Shown here one piece after another: positions 24,732-33,078 of a stretch of 64,000 nucleotides of DNA; position 1 is the first letter of the stretch, and each line of letters opens with the position of its first letter. The stretch lies in NCBI GenBank assembly GCA_045533115.1, contig JAZSHF010000005.1, forward strand, positions 1 to 64,000, read 5' to 3'. This DNA comes from Colimorpha_A sp045533115 (GTDB lineage: Bacteria > Bacillota > Clostridia > Oscillospirales > CAG-272). The position numbers were made by a program, and so were the translations under genes. The notes below the pieces were generated by a model, which was given only the letters and a program-made list of their open reading frames with translations, was not told the origin of the DNA and searched no databases.

Positions 24732-25405
24732 TCTACTCTCACCGTATCTGCAAGGGTGATAGCGTCAAGCTTGACGCCGCTGTACGTCATCTTGCTGTTA
24801 AAGGACGCCTCGACGCTTACGGTATCGCCCAGCTCAACCTCTACGGTCTTTGTGTAAAGGAGCGTTTCGCCCTTTACGTTCTGCTCCTGCGATATCTTCT
24901 TGGTCGAAAATTCATATTCAACGCCGTCGATGACGAGGACGTTATCGTATCTTGCATTTATACCGATGCTGTAATGCTCAAGATAAAGCTCAACGGTAAG
25001 ATAAGTCTTTCCGTCCTGCGTAAATGCTGTCACGTCGGCACGGAGATTGAGCCTAACGCCTGTGTTTGAGAGAATGCTCTTCGTTAGGATTATCTCGTCG
25101 GGCGTATTTACGGGCGGCTCGGTTTCATCGGGAGTAGTGGTCACCTCGGGAGTTGTAGTTACTTCGGGAGTTGTAGTTACTTCGGGGGTTGTAGTTACCT
25201 CGGGCGTGGTGGTCACCTCGGGCGTTGTAGTTGCCTCCGGAGCAGTCGTATCGGGAACGGTGGTTGTCGGAACCGTTGTTGTCGCCTTCGGCTCACCGTC
25301 GTTACCGCCGCCGTCATTATTCATTATAATGAGCGCCGCCGCAAGCGACACTATCATTATAACGAGAAGAACGATTATAAACTTTATTGCAACGTCAATT
25401 TTCAT
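24728..25405 (-). CDS. Membrane-anchored protein with TTTPEV repeats
   Basis: 225 residues, not a recognised family. One N-terminal transmembrane helix (about 7-29), a Gly/Asn/Asp spacer, then a Thr/Pro linker made of six TTTPEV-type hexapeptides (about 56-95). The C-terminal domain of about 125 residues is predicted to be beta-rich (GVRLNLRADVTAFTQDGKTY, LTVELYLEHY, VEVELGDTVSVEASF). The arrangement fits an extracellular domain on a flexible stalk. It lies 13 bases after the WG-repeat gene, and both share this type of linker. Confidence 0.75.
   Translation of the reverse strand: MKIDVAIKFIIVLLVIMIVSLAAALIIMNNDGGGNDGEPKATTTVPTTTVPDTTAPEATTTPEVTTTPEVTTTPEVTTTPEVTTTPEVTTTPDETEPPVNTPDEIILTKSILSNTGVRLNLRADVTAFTQDGKTYLTVELYLEHYSIGINARYDNVLVIDGVEYEFSTKKISQEQNVKGETLLYTKTVEVELGDTVSVEASFNSKMTYSGVKLDAITLADTVRVE
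25129..25240 (-). repeat. 18-bp coding tandem repeat
   Basis: Six imperfect 18-bp units encode the TTTPEV linker. Units differ mainly at third codon positions. This is a length-variable coding repeat, not a CRISPR array. Confidence 0.85.
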
Positions 25406-25418
25406 ATTATTTTCTCCT

Positions 25419-27065
25419 TTATTTACTTACAACGGTATACAGCTGCCAGCCGTATTCGTCGGAATATGCGGAAACTCTGCCGTCGGAAACGTCGGAAATA
25501 TACTTAAAAATGAAGGGAAGAACGACGTTTCCCTCGGTGTCTATCATGCCGTAGCCGTTTTCCGTGTGACAAACTGCAAGGCCCTGAAGGAACGGTCGCG
25601 CCTCGTCAAATACCGCCTGAGCGACCCACGAGTTGTCGATATTCAAATAACCGTATCTTCCGTTCTTTTCGATCAGCATTACGCCGTCGGAATATGCTTC
25701 AAGCGAGAAGCCGCCCGGAACCGATACACGCTTGCCCTCTTTGTTATAAATGAGCTTGGTAGTCCTTACGGTGTTCGTCGCCGTCTTGGCGTCGAGCAGG
25801 GCGTATCGGACTACGACACAGCCGTCGCTGTAATAATACATTCCCATATCGTTTATATCGTTGTTGATTCCGGGATAAAAGGTCTGATAGTGCTTTTTGT
25901 AGTTGAAATCGGCAGGCTCAACGTAAGGTGAATTGAGTAGCGAAAGGACACGGTTTCCTTTGGTGTCGATGAATAAGAGCCTGTAATATTCGTAAATTAC
26001 ACAGGCAAGACCGTCGTCGGTGAAGTCGTAAGCCGTAGTGTACTGCGGCTTAATTACGACCTTTCCCGAGCTTGTTTTGTAGCCGTAGAGAATACGGTAG
26101 GAGACCTTGTAAAGCTTTCCGTCCTTTTCGATTATATCGCCCTCGTTCGGCTCGGTTACCGCCGTATTTGATTCTTCGGTTGTTACGTTTCTTGCGTTAA
26201 AGACGGCGGGCGCATCGGTCGTGTCGGGAGTAGTGGTTTCCTCGGGAGTAGTGGTTTCTTCGGGGGTAGTCGCGGGCGGCTCGGTCGTCACAACGCCGAC
26301 CTGCGTAAGCTCCATAACTCTTTCGGCAAAGGGATAAAGATCGACCTTTGACTTCGCGTAATACCTCGGCGCGTCTATATACATAGGTGAATTTTTGATC
26401 TCGCCGCCGTCGGCAGGCAGAAGCCCGTCGGGTGATATCTTGAATAAGCTGCCGCCAATCTTTATGATCGGCATACCGTCGAGGGTCTTTTGATACGTCA
26501 GCTCAAACTCTAAGTACTCGGAAATTTGCTTTCCGTCCTTGTTGAAAATGGCGTTGACCTTGCCGCGGTTGACTATCGCGTAGCCGTAATACAGACGTAC
26601 TCTCGGAAGATCTGCTTGCTTGGTTTCCTTTCTCGTCTTAAGCGTACCGTTTGCGACCTCATAAAAGACCTTTTTCGAAACGAGGTGAGTCGTCAGCGAA
26701 TATTCGCCGCTAAGATACGGCGCGTCGGTCTTGGCAAGAGCGGAGCTGCTTCCAAATTTATCATATGAAACGGAATATCCGTTTTTCAGCATTTCGTCAA
26801 GCGTTTTCAGTTTTTCGAGTATCTCCTTGACGTCGTCGTCATTCATCGGCGGCTGCGTCACCGTCGTATCGTCACCGCCCGTCGTTACGTCGGGCTGTGC
26901 TGTGCCGTCTGCGGCAGTTGTGTCACCCGCGGTCGTATACACGGTCGGGCGCTTGACGAAGGAGAAGTCGTATGCTCCGCCGTCGTACAGGATTATCGCG
27001 GCGGCCATTGAGAAGAACAGTATAAGAGCGGCGGCTCTTATTACGGTATTTTTCGTCAGCTTCAT
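25419..27065 (-). CDS. Membrane-anchored WG-repeat protein
   Basis: 548 residues. An N-terminal membrane anchor (about 8-27) and a Thr/Asp-rich extracellular stretch are followed by a first beta-rich region, a second linker (TTPEETTTPEETTTP at about 265-285) and a C-terminal beta domain. That domain has WG-type repeats: GYKTSSGKVVIKPQYTTAYDF, GYLNIDNSWVAQAVFDEARP, GYGMIDTEGNVVLPFIFKYI and GWQLYTVVS. WG repeats are common in clostridial surface proteins, but their ligand is unknown. It lies 10 bases after rlmH and is probably cotranscribed with it. Confidence 0.78.
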   Translation of the reverse strand: MKLTKNTVIRAAALILFFSMAAAIILYDGGAYDFSFVKRPTVYTTAGDTTAADGTAQPDVTTGGDDTTVTQPPMNDDDVKEILEKLKTLDEMLKNGYSVSYDKFGSSSALAKTDAPYLSGEYSLTTHLVSKKVFYEVANGTLKTRKETKQADLPRVRLYYGYAIVNRGKVNAIFNKDGKQISEYLEFELTYQKTLDGMPIIKIGGSLFKISPDGLLPADGGEIKNSPMYIDAPRYYAKSKVDLYPFAERVMELTQVGVVTTEPPATTPEETTTPEETTTPDTTDAPAVFNARNVTTEESNTAVTEPNEGDIIEKDGKLYKVSYRILYGYKTSSGKVVIKPQYTTAYDFTDDGLACVIYEYYRLLFIDTKGNRVLSLLNSPYVEPADFNYKKHYQTFYPGINNDINDMGMYYYSDGCVVVRYALLDAKTATNTVRTTKLIYNKEGKRVSVPGGFSLEAYSDGVMLIEKNGRYGYLNIDNSWVAQAVFDEARPFLQGLAVCHTENGYGMIDTEGNVVLPFIFKYISDVSDGRVSAYSDEYGWQLYTVVSK

Positions 27066-27075
27066 TTTATCTCCG

Positions 27076-27501
27076 TTATTTGTGGTATTTTCCGTTATTG
27101 ATTATAGTGAAGGCACGGTATATCTGCTCAAGCAGAATCACCCTCATAAGCTGGTGCGGAAAGGTCATTTTCGAAAATGAAAGACGCAGGTCACAGCCCG
27201 CTTTTACGTCCTCTCCCATTCCGTCGGAATCGCCGATAACGAAAACGATCTCGGAAATTCCGCGTGTCGGAAGATCGTCAATTTTTGATGCAAGCTCCTC
27301 GCTCGACAGCTGCTTACCCTCGACGCAAAGAGCGATCTTATATGCCTTTTTCGGCAAGGCGGGTATCAACTCGCGGTCGGTCTTGACCTCTTTTATAACG
27401 AGGGACGCGTATCCGCTTATTCTTTTTGAATATTCCTTTACCGCGTCGCGCAGGAATTGCTCCTTTAAGGTGCCGACGCAGAGAACGGTTACGTTTAGCA
27501 T
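27076..27501 (-). CDS. rlmH: 23S rRNA pseudouridine1915-N3 methyltransferase
   Basis: 141-residue SPOUT methyltransferase that methylates pseudouridine 1915 of 23S rRNA. It keeps VTVLCVGTLKE at the start, LCVEGKQLSSEELA, the knot loop FVIGDSDGM (family form FxIGGSxG) and the C-terminal MRVILLEQIYRAFTI...KYHK. It is shorter than the usual 155-160 residues because the variable segment before the ALCVEGK strand is reduced. Confidence 0.93.
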   Translation of the reverse strand: MLNVTVLCVGTLKEQFLRDAVKEYSKRISGYASLVIKEVKTDRELIPALPKKAYKIALCVEGKQLSSEELASKIDDLPTRGISEIVFVIGDSDGMGEDVKAGCDLRLSFSKMTFPHQLMRVILLEQIYRAFTIINNGKYHK

Positions 27502-27580
27502 AATATGTCCTTGTTGTTTTTGTCGTTTTTACGCGGGAGGGGAACCCCCTCCCCTATTAAATGTAGATTGAACGTTGTCT

Positions 27581-27703
27581 ACCTTCTCCAGTGGGAGAAG
27601 GTGTCAACCGAAGGTTGACGGATGAGGTGTCTAAAAAGTGAACTTACTCCTCATCCACCACAGGCGTTCCGCCTGCGGTCCCCCTTCTCCCTCAGGAGAA
27701 GGT
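27581..27703. repeat. MITE-like palindromic element (family A)
   Basis: ACCTTCTCCAGTGGGAGAAGG and CCTTCTCCCTCAGGAGAAGGT arms, short core. It lies between rlmH and walJ. Confidence 0.75.
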
Positions 27704-27738
27704 AAACAACGCGGCGAAACGCTCGAATTTTCGAAATC

Positions 27739-28503
27739 TTACCCCAACAAAACCGTCGCCTCATCGCGTTTTGCGGCGCTCACGGTGACACCGTAGGGAT
27801 CGGTCGCTTTTCTGACGGTCGAAACGGCGATCTCGGGGGTATTGTTTTCCTCGCTGAGGTGAGCGAGCAGAATTTTTTTCGTTCCCTGACGCGCCCACGC
27901 GCCCGAAATTTCGGCGCAGTCGTCGTTTGAGAGATGACCGCCGCCCGACAAAATTCTTGCCTTCAGCACGGCAGGATAGCTTCCGCACCGTACCATTTCA
28001 CGGTCGTGATTAGCCTCAATTATTATTGCCTCACAGCCGCAAAGGGAGTCGTAAACGGTCTGCGTAACGTAGCCGATGTCGGTAACGGCACCAACCGAAA
28101 CGCCGTCAAAGTCAAATCTGTATCCGACACAGGCAGAGCTGTCGTGCGGAACGGGGAACGCAGTTATTTTGCAACCGCCGATCTCAAGCTTGAACTCCGC
28201 TCCGTGGCGGACAAGACACTTGTCAAGCGCGCCGCAGGTGATATTCATCGCATTGGCGCTCATCTCGGTAATATGTACACGGCAGGGGTGCTTTTTTACC
28301 AGCGCCGAAAGGGCGTGAGTGTGGTCGCCGTGCTCGTGTGTAATAAAAATGTCTGAAACGCGAAAAAGATCAACTCCGAGCTTGTCAAGGGACGAGATCA
28401 GCGCCTTCGCGCTTCCGCCTGCGTCGATAAGAAAGGTGTTTTCGCCTGCTTCTATCAGCGTGCAATTTCCCGACGAGCCGGAATAAAGGGAAATAACTTT
28501 CAT
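27739..28503 (-). CDS. walJ: MBL-fold hydrolase, WalJ/YycJ-like
   Basis: 254-residue metallo-beta-lactamase fold protein of the YycJ/WalJ group. It starts MKVISLYSGSSGNCTLIEAG and has the metal motif THEHGDH, a later PVPHDSSACVGYRF and a terminal HLSEENN. In Bacillus walJ lies in the walRK locus and affects cell-wall or DNA-repair phenotypes as a predicted 5'-3' exonuclease. Here it stands apart from walRK. Its start codon overlaps the upstream stop by one base (TGATG). Confidence 0.85.
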   Translation of the reverse strand: MKVISLYSGSSGNCTLIEAGENTFLIDAGGSAKALISSLDKLGVDLFRVSDIFITHEHGDHTHALSALVKKHPCRVHITEMSANAMNITCGALDKCLVRHGAEFKLEIGGCKITAFPVPHDSSACVGYRFDFDGVSVGAVTDIGYVTQTVYDSLCGCEAIIIEANHDREMVRCGSYPAVLKARILSGGGHLSNDDCAEISGAWARQGTKKILLAHLSEENNTPEIAVSTVRKATDPYGVTVSAAKRDEATVLLG

Positions 28504-28919
28504 CAGATCTTAAGTCCTAAATTCAAGGTTGCGTACAGATATGCCGTGTCGAAAAGCAGAGTGAAGATTATGCCGATGATGATATATAGAAGCGGTCTGC
28601 TTTTTTCAAATCGGCGCGCCTGCATCCGAATAATTTCGTCCTTTTCGTTTTCAGTCAGATCGTCGCTGAGATCGTCTCTTGTCAGAGGACGGAAGGCTCC
28701 GCGGTTTATTGCGACGTATACGACCGCAATAACGCCGAGACCTATCCAGTATATGTGTACCGCCGCTTCAAATTCGAGGGCGATCATTACTTGATATATG
28801 GTGAATATCAACGCTGTTATTCCGAAAAGCGCAAATGCCCGTTTTTTCGGAAAGGGCTTTTTCTTTTTTGCCTCGGTCACACTGACCTGCTTTTTCTTTT
28901 TCTTCTTGTATTTTGCCAA
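28503..28919 (-). CDS. Small membrane protein, unknown function
   Basis: 138 residues from a TTG start at 28919, preceded by AGAGG at 6 bases. The open frame continues to 28985 only through a repeat. It has a very basic N-terminus (AKYKKKKKKQ), then three hydrophobic helices (about 29-48, 54-71 and 113-133) with an acidic, basic-flanked loop (LTRDDLSDDLTENEKDEI). No family recognised. Coupled to walJ by a one-base overlap. Confidence 0.65.
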   Translation of the reverse strand: MAKYKKKKKKQVSVTEAKKKKPFPKKRAFALFGITALIFTIYQVMIALEFEAAVHIYWIGLGVIAVVYVAINRGAFRPLTRDDLSDDLTENEKDEIIRMQARRFEKSRPLLYIIIGIIFTLLFDTAYLYATLNLGLKI

Positions 28920-28960
28920 GGGGAACCTCTTTATGATAAAAATTATAGTGAACGCTGTTG

Positions 28961-29150
28961 GCCTTCCCCTTTGGGAAGGTGTCAACCGATAGGTTGACGG
29001 ATGAGGTTAGCCGTCGCAGACGGCGTTACCAAAGGAAAGTAACATTGTTTTTGTGCGGGAGGGGAGCCCCTCCCCTACGGAGATAGAGGGGACGCTGTTA
29101 GCCTTCCCCTTGGGGAAGGTGTCGGTCGAAGACCGACGGATGAGGTGTAG
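28961..29150. repeat. Two family A arms in tandem
   Basis: CCTTCCCCTTTGGGAAGG and CCTTCCCCTTGGGGAAGG arms, each followed by an ACGGATGAGGT motif. Both face the same way, so this is a partial or duplicated element. Confidence 0.65.
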
Positions 29151-29194
29151 GCTGCAACGCCGCCATACGGAGGTGTCACGAACGTTGTCTTCCT

Positions 29195-30304
29195 TCACTC
29201 CGTCACGTCCTCTCCGCGCAGAGCGGCAATTCCGACGCGGAGTGCCTTAGCCGCTGCGCGTCTTTCCTCGGGGGTTCCTTTTTCGAGCATCGGAAGAAGC
29301 GAACGGAAAAATTCACCTATTATGGTCGGATCGTTACGGAGCTGCTCGGTTCCGTAAAGCGGAAGCGTCAGGTCGCGGATTTCAAGGAAAAACACGCCGT
29401 TCATCTCGCTTTCAAGTGCGGTCGTGTCAATATTCAGCGTCGTCGGAACGTATCCGACAAGCTCAACTCTCAGGGACGTTTCTTTTTTATATCCCGAAAC
29501 GAGCGCCGAGATCCGTCTTCGAAGCTCGGAGCCGTCAGTTACGCCCGAAACGTCGAGCTTTTCCCATTCGTATGTGTAATTCGAGAATATTTTTTGCTCA
29601 AAAATGGGCTTTTTGCTATCAAAAGTAACCTTTATTGCACCCTTTTCGCCCGTTTCACCGAAATCTCTGCCGTTAAGACATCCGCTGTATGCGTAGGGAA
29701 CGCCGCCTGCCGTCTTGACGCCGTCGTTCAGATGAATATGACCGAAGCCGCAGTAGTCGAATCCGCTGTTTTCAATGTCGGAAAGCGACACGGGGCAGTA
29801 GGGCGACAAGGGATCGCCAAGCTCTCCGTGACCGCAAAGAATATTTATCTTGCTTTCGTCATCTACCTTGAAGCTGACGAACGGGCAAGCTTCAAGCACG
29901 TTCGTTCCGCAAAACGCGTAGCCGTAGATACGGAGATTCGTTCCCTCGATATCAATATACGAAAGCTCGGTCGACTTGAAAATATGGACGTTATCGGGGA
30001 ATACCCCGTCGTAAACTCCGCCCTCGCAAATTGGGTCGTGGTTTCCGGGGGAGATGACGAACTTGGCTTTCGGCACCGTCGACACGGCATCCTTGAAAAA
30101 CGCGGCGGTGTCGGCGGAAACGTAAGGCGTGTCGAAAACGTCGCCCGACATAATAACGACGTCGATCTTTTCCTCTTTGACGGTATTTATTAGCGACAAA
30201 AACGACTTTTTCAGCTCGCGTCTCATAAGTGCGGACTGCTCGGGCGTTTTTGAATGGAACGGCGAATCGAGATGAATATCGCCGCAGTGAAGGAGTGTCA
30301 ACAT
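29195..30304 (-). CDS. SbcD/YhaO-like metallophosphoesterase
   Basis: 369-residue calcineurin-type phosphoesterase with the full Mre11/SbcD set: GDIHLDS, SGDVFDTP, SPGNHDP, CGHGELG and GFGHIHLN. The C-terminal cap (about 260-369) is poorly conserved. The partner ATPase (SbcC/YhaN) is not next to it, and nothing on its strand follows closely. It likely acts in DNA end processing. A near-consensus promoter precedes it. Confidence 0.85.
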   Translation of the reverse strand: MLTLLHCGDIHLDSPFHSKTPEQSALMRRELKKSFLSLINTVKEEKIDVVIMSGDVFDTPYVSADTAAFFKDAVSTVPKAKFVISPGNHDPICEGGVYDGVFPDNVHIFKSTELSYIDIEGTNLRIYGYAFCGTNVLEACPFVSFKVDDESKINILCGHGELGDPLSPYCPVSLSDIENSGFDYCGFGHIHLNDGVKTAGGVPYAYSGCLNGRDFGETGEKGAIKVTFDSKKPIFEQKIFSNYTYEWEKLDVSGVTDGSELRRRISALVSGYKKETSLRVELVGYVPTTLNIDTTALESEMNGVFFLEIRDLTLPLYGTEQLRNDPTIIGEFFRSLLPMLEKGTPEERRAAAKALRVGIAALRGEDVTE

Positions 30305-30349
30305 AGTATTTTCTCTTTCGGGACTATATATTTATAGTTATACAGTATA

Positions 30350-30378
30350 ATTATAATAGAAAACAAAAATTTTTTCAA
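30350..30378 (-). promoter_or_regulatory. Promoter of the SbcD-like gene
   Basis: TTGAAA (30373-30378) and TATAAT (30350-30355) with a 17-bp spacer on the minus strand. Confidence 0.75.
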
Positions 30379-30436
30379 CAGTTTTGTGAAATATTATGTT
30401 TGTTTACAAAATTGGATTTTTGCGGTACGTTGTTTT

Positions 30437-30598
30437 ACCTTCTCCAGCGGGAGAAGGTGTCAACCGAAGGTTGACGGATGAGGTGTTCCACGGGAAATGC
30501 ATTTGATTTGACGTAATCAAATTTTAATTGTACAATACACCTCATCCGACTTCGTTCGGCTTCGCCTCTCTCAGCCACCTTCTCCCGCTGGAGAAGGT
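30437..30598. repeat. MITE-like palindromic element (family A)
   Basis: ACCTTCTCCAGCGGGAGAAGG and CCTTCTCCCGCTGGAGAAGGT arms. The core is related to the copies flanking rny (shared TTTTAATTGTACAATACACC). Confidence 0.8.
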
Positions 30599-30631
30599 AA
30601 AAAAACGCCCCGAAGCTTCGCCACGTCGTTA

Positions 30632-30788
30632 GCCTTCCCCTTGGGGGAGGTGGCGAGTGAAACGAGGCGGATGAGGTTAGGATGCGAAGCATCCGTCACA
30701 AAAATAATGTTACTTAATTAATACAACGCCGTCTGCGACGGCTAACCTCATCCGACGCCTTCGGCGCCACCTTCCCCAAGGGGAAGGC
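30632..30788. repeat. MITE-like palindromic element (family A)
   Basis: GCCTTCCCCTTGGGGGAGG and CCTTCCCCAAGGGGAAGGC arms. It lies directly next to the previous element, and together they occupy the gap after folA. Confidence 0.75.
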
Positions 30789-30821
30789 AAGGGTGTGGCG
30801 TAGCTTTCTGATCTCCCTAAC

Positions 30822-30848
30822 AAAAAACCGCCGAAAATCGGCGGTTTT
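30822..30848 (-). terminator. folA terminator
   Basis: AAAACCGCCGAAAATCGGCGGTTTT hairpin with flanking A/T, four bases past the folA stop. Confidence 0.85.
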
Positions 30849-30851
30849 CCA

Positions 30852-31352
30852 TTATTTAACGTAGGTAACTATCTTCCACTTCATTCCGCTCGGGGAATCG
30901 TCGGAAGTTGAGATAAACGTTTCGCTTTCACTTTCGATTTTCCAGCCGTTTTCGTCGAGGTTCGGGAAAAATGCATCGGCGGGAAGCTCGGCATCGAATT
31001 TCGTGACGTAAATTCTCTGACAGTACGGCAAAAATAGCTTATAGATACTGTCACCGCCGATAACTACGGCGTTTTCGTCTTCGCCTATCATCGAGAGGGC
31101 TTCGTCAAGACCGTGTGCAACCTCGGCACCCTCTACCTTGTAGTCGGGATTTCTTGAAAGAATAATATTTCTTCTGTTTTTCAGCGGTTGACCGTTCGGA
31201 AAGGTGGACAGCGTTTTTGAGCCGAGAATGACGGTCTTTCCGCTCGTGACTGAACGGAAATTGCGGAGATCGTCACGGACACGGCAGAGAAGCTCGCCCT
31301 TATAACCTATTCCCCAGCCGCGGTCAACGGCAACTATTGCCTCGAGCATCAT
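30852..31352 (-). CDS. folA: Dihydrofolate reductase
   Basis: 166 residues. Reduces dihydrofolate to tetrahydrofolate with NADPH. It has MLEAIVAVDRGWGIGYKGEL at the start, GKTVILGSKTLSTFP, AVVIGGDSIYKLFLPY and a C-terminal beta hairpin. Start: the first ATG of a double ATG overlaps the metK stop (ATGA), so translation is coupled. The frame upstream inside metK is not used. It shares the SAM-I riboswitch with metK. The usual partner thyA is not here. Confidence 0.92.
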   Translation of the reverse strand: MMLEAIVAVDRGWGIGYKGELLCRVRDDLRNFRSVTSGKTVILGSKTLSTFPNGQPLKNRRNIILSRNPDYKVEGAEVAHGLDEALSMIGEDENAVVIGGDSIYKLFLPYCQRIYVTKFDAELPADAFFPNLDENGWKIESESETFISTSDDSPSGMKWKIVTYVK

Positions 31353-32524
31353 TTGAGAAGTGCCGCAAGCGTGGGCGCTATATCGGTCTTTTCCCAACCT
31401 ACGTTAAGCTCCTCGCGGCCGAGGTGACCGTAAGCGGCAAGAGGGGCGTAGATAGGACGGCGGAGATCAAAACGCTTGATAAGTGCGGCGGGACGGAGGT
31501 CAACGAGCTGACAAATCTTATCGCAGATCACGTCCTCGGCAACCTTGCCCGTGCCGAAGGTATCTACCATTACCGAAACGGGCTTCGCAACGCCGATAGC
31601 GTAAGCAAGCTGAACCTCGCATTTAGATGCAAGACCTGCCTTGACTATGTTCTTTGCAAGATAACGCGCGGCATAAGCACCCGTGCGGTCAACCTTCGTC
31701 GGATCCTTGCCCGAGAATGCACCGCCGCCGTGACGCGAATATCCGCCGTAGGTGTCAACGATTATCTTTCTTCCCGTAAGACCGGAATCACCGTGAGGCC
31801 CGCCTACGACGAAGCGTCCCGTCGGGTTAACGTATATTTTGGTATTTTCGTCAATAAGGTTCGACGGAACGGTCGCGTAAATAACGTGCTTTTTGATATC
31901 CTCTCTTATCTGCTCAAGGGTGATCTCCCCGTCGTGCTGTGAGGAAACGACGACTGTGTCGATGCGGACGGGCTTGTCGCCGTCGTATTCAACCGTCACC
32001 TGCGTCTTTCCGTCGGGACGGAGATAGGAAAGCGTGCCGTTCTTTCTGACTTCTGTGAGCTTCTTTGCGAGCGCGTGCGAAAGGGAGATCGGGAGCGGCA
32101 TAAGCTCGGGGGTTTCGTCGCAAGCGTAGCCGAACATCATACCCTGGTCGCCTGCACCTGTGTCAAGGCCGTCGCCGTTGCCTTCCTTAGCCTCGTAGGA
32201 GAGGTCAACTCCGAGGGCGATGTCGGGGGACTGACCGTGTACCATATTGATAACGGCACAGGTGTCGCAGTCGAAGCCGTACTTGCCGCGGTCGTATCCG
32301 ATCGCTCTTACCGCCTCGCGTGCGATAGTCTGGAAATCAATGACCGCGGTGGTCGTTATTTCGCCCATTATCGAGATAACGCCCGTCGTGACGGTCGTCT
32401 CACACGCAACGCGCGCCATCGGGTCGAGTTCAAGTATCGCGTCAAGGACGGAGTCGGAAATTTTGTCGCAAATTTTGTCGGGATGACCTTCGGTCACCGA
32501 TTCGGATGTAAATAGTTTTTTCAT
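31349..32524 (-). CDS. metK: S-adenosylmethionine synthetase
   Basis: 391 residues. Makes SAM from methionine and ATP. Signatures are SESVTEGHPDKICDKISD, GAGDQGMMFGYA (usual GAGDQG) and GGAFSGKDPTKVDR (usual GGGAFSGKD). Length is normal. The leader contains a SAM-I riboswitch with its own terminator, so expression falls when SAM is high. It overlaps folA. Confidence 0.97.
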   Translation of the reverse strand: MKKLFTSESVTEGHPDKICDKISDSVLDAILELDPMARVACETTVTTGVISIMGEITTTAVIDFQTIAREAVRAIGYDRGKYGFDCDTCAVINMVHGQSPDIALGVDLSYEAKEGNGDGLDTGAGDQGMMFGYACDETPELMPLPISLSHALAKKLTEVRKNGTLSYLRPDGKTQVTVEYDGDKPVRIDTVVVSSQHDGEITLEQIREDIKKHVIYATVPSNLIDENTKIYVNPTGRFVVGGPHGDSGLTGRKIIVDTYGGYSRHGGGAFSGKDPTKVDRTGAYAARYLAKNIVKAGLASKCEVQLAYAIGVAKPVSVMVDTFGTGKVAEDVICDKICQLVDLRPAALIKRFDLRRPIYAPLAAYGHLGREELNVGWEKTDIAPTLAALLK

Positions 32525-32574
32525 TTTCTTCTTCCTTCTTCTAAAAATTCTCTCTTGTTTTCGTTCCGAGGGAA

Positions 32575-32602
32575 CAAAAAGACCCTCGCAGAACGAGGGT
32601 CA
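32575..32602 (-). terminator. Riboswitch-controlled terminator before metK
   Basis: GACCCTCG-TTCTG-CGAGGGTC followed by TTTTTG on the minus strand, between the SAM aptamer and metK. Confidence 0.85.
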
Positions 32603-32618
32603 TCTTTTCTTCAAATTA

Positions 32619-32735
32619 ACTCTCATCTGCCCGGATTTGGCACCTTTTTGGTTTATTTTGGGCGTTTATCACGCTTAAACCAAATGGTTGTCGGGCTTCA
32701 CAGGGCCGGTCCCTCCGCCACTCTTGATAAGAACG
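32619..32735 (-). ncRNA. SAM-I (S-box) riboswitch
   Basis: The minus strand carries the S-box signatures CTTATCAAGAGTGGCGGAGG, GACCGGCCCTGTGAAGCCC, AACC, AAGGTGCCAAATCC and GGCAGATGAGAG in order. P1 is formed by CTTATC.. / ..GATGAG. A terminator hairpin follows, and metK is the first gene. The likely mechanism is SAM-dependent transcription termination. Confidence 0.97.
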
Positions 32736-32740
32736 TGGAT

Positions 32741-32769
32741 ATTATAACACATCTGACGACGGATTTCAA
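32741..32769 (-). promoter_or_regulatory. metK promoter
   Basis: TTGAAA (32764-32769) and TATAAT (32741-32746), 17 bp apart, placing the transcript start at the riboswitch 5' end. Confidence 0.85.
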
Positions 32770-32824
32770 CCTTTTTTGAGAAAATTTTATTTGAACAACG
32801 CGGCGGAGCATCGGGGGGGTTGTT

Positions 32825-32995
32825 AGCCTCCCCCTTGGGGAAGGTGTCGGTCGAAGACCGACGGATGAGGTGTAGCCGCGAAGCGGCGTTACCAAAGCAA
32901 AGTAACATTGTTTTTGTAACGGATGCTTCGCATCCTAACCTCATCCGACTTCGTTCGGCTTCGCCTCTCTCAGCCACCTTCCCCAAGGGGAAGGC
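32825..32995. repeat. MITE-like palindromic element (family A)
   Basis: GCCTCCCCCTTGGGGAAGG and CCTTCCCCAAGGGGAAGGC arms. A degenerate GCGACCGATGGTCGC unit follows at 33001. Confidence 0.75.
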
Positions 32996-33042
32996 TAGAT
33001 GCGACCGATGGTCGCCATATATAAATTGATCCATAAACAAGC

Positions 33043-33072
33043 AAAAACAGACGGACAGCGTCCGCCTGTTTT
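33043..33072 (-). terminator. Terminator of the recJ-flippase operon
   Basis: AAACAGGCGGACGCTGTCCGTCTGTTTTT on the minus strand, right after the last gene. Confidence 0.85.
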
Positions 33073-33078
33073 ATAATC

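Noticed and set aside
25129..25240. Possible CRISPR-like array
   Set aside because: Units are 18 bp, contiguous and in frame (TTTPEV), with no spacers. It is a coding tandem repeat. No CRISPR array was found in the window.
28920..28985. Upstream extension of the small membrane protein before walJ
   Set aside because: The extra residues come from the family A repeat. TTG 28919 has an AGAGG site at proper distance.
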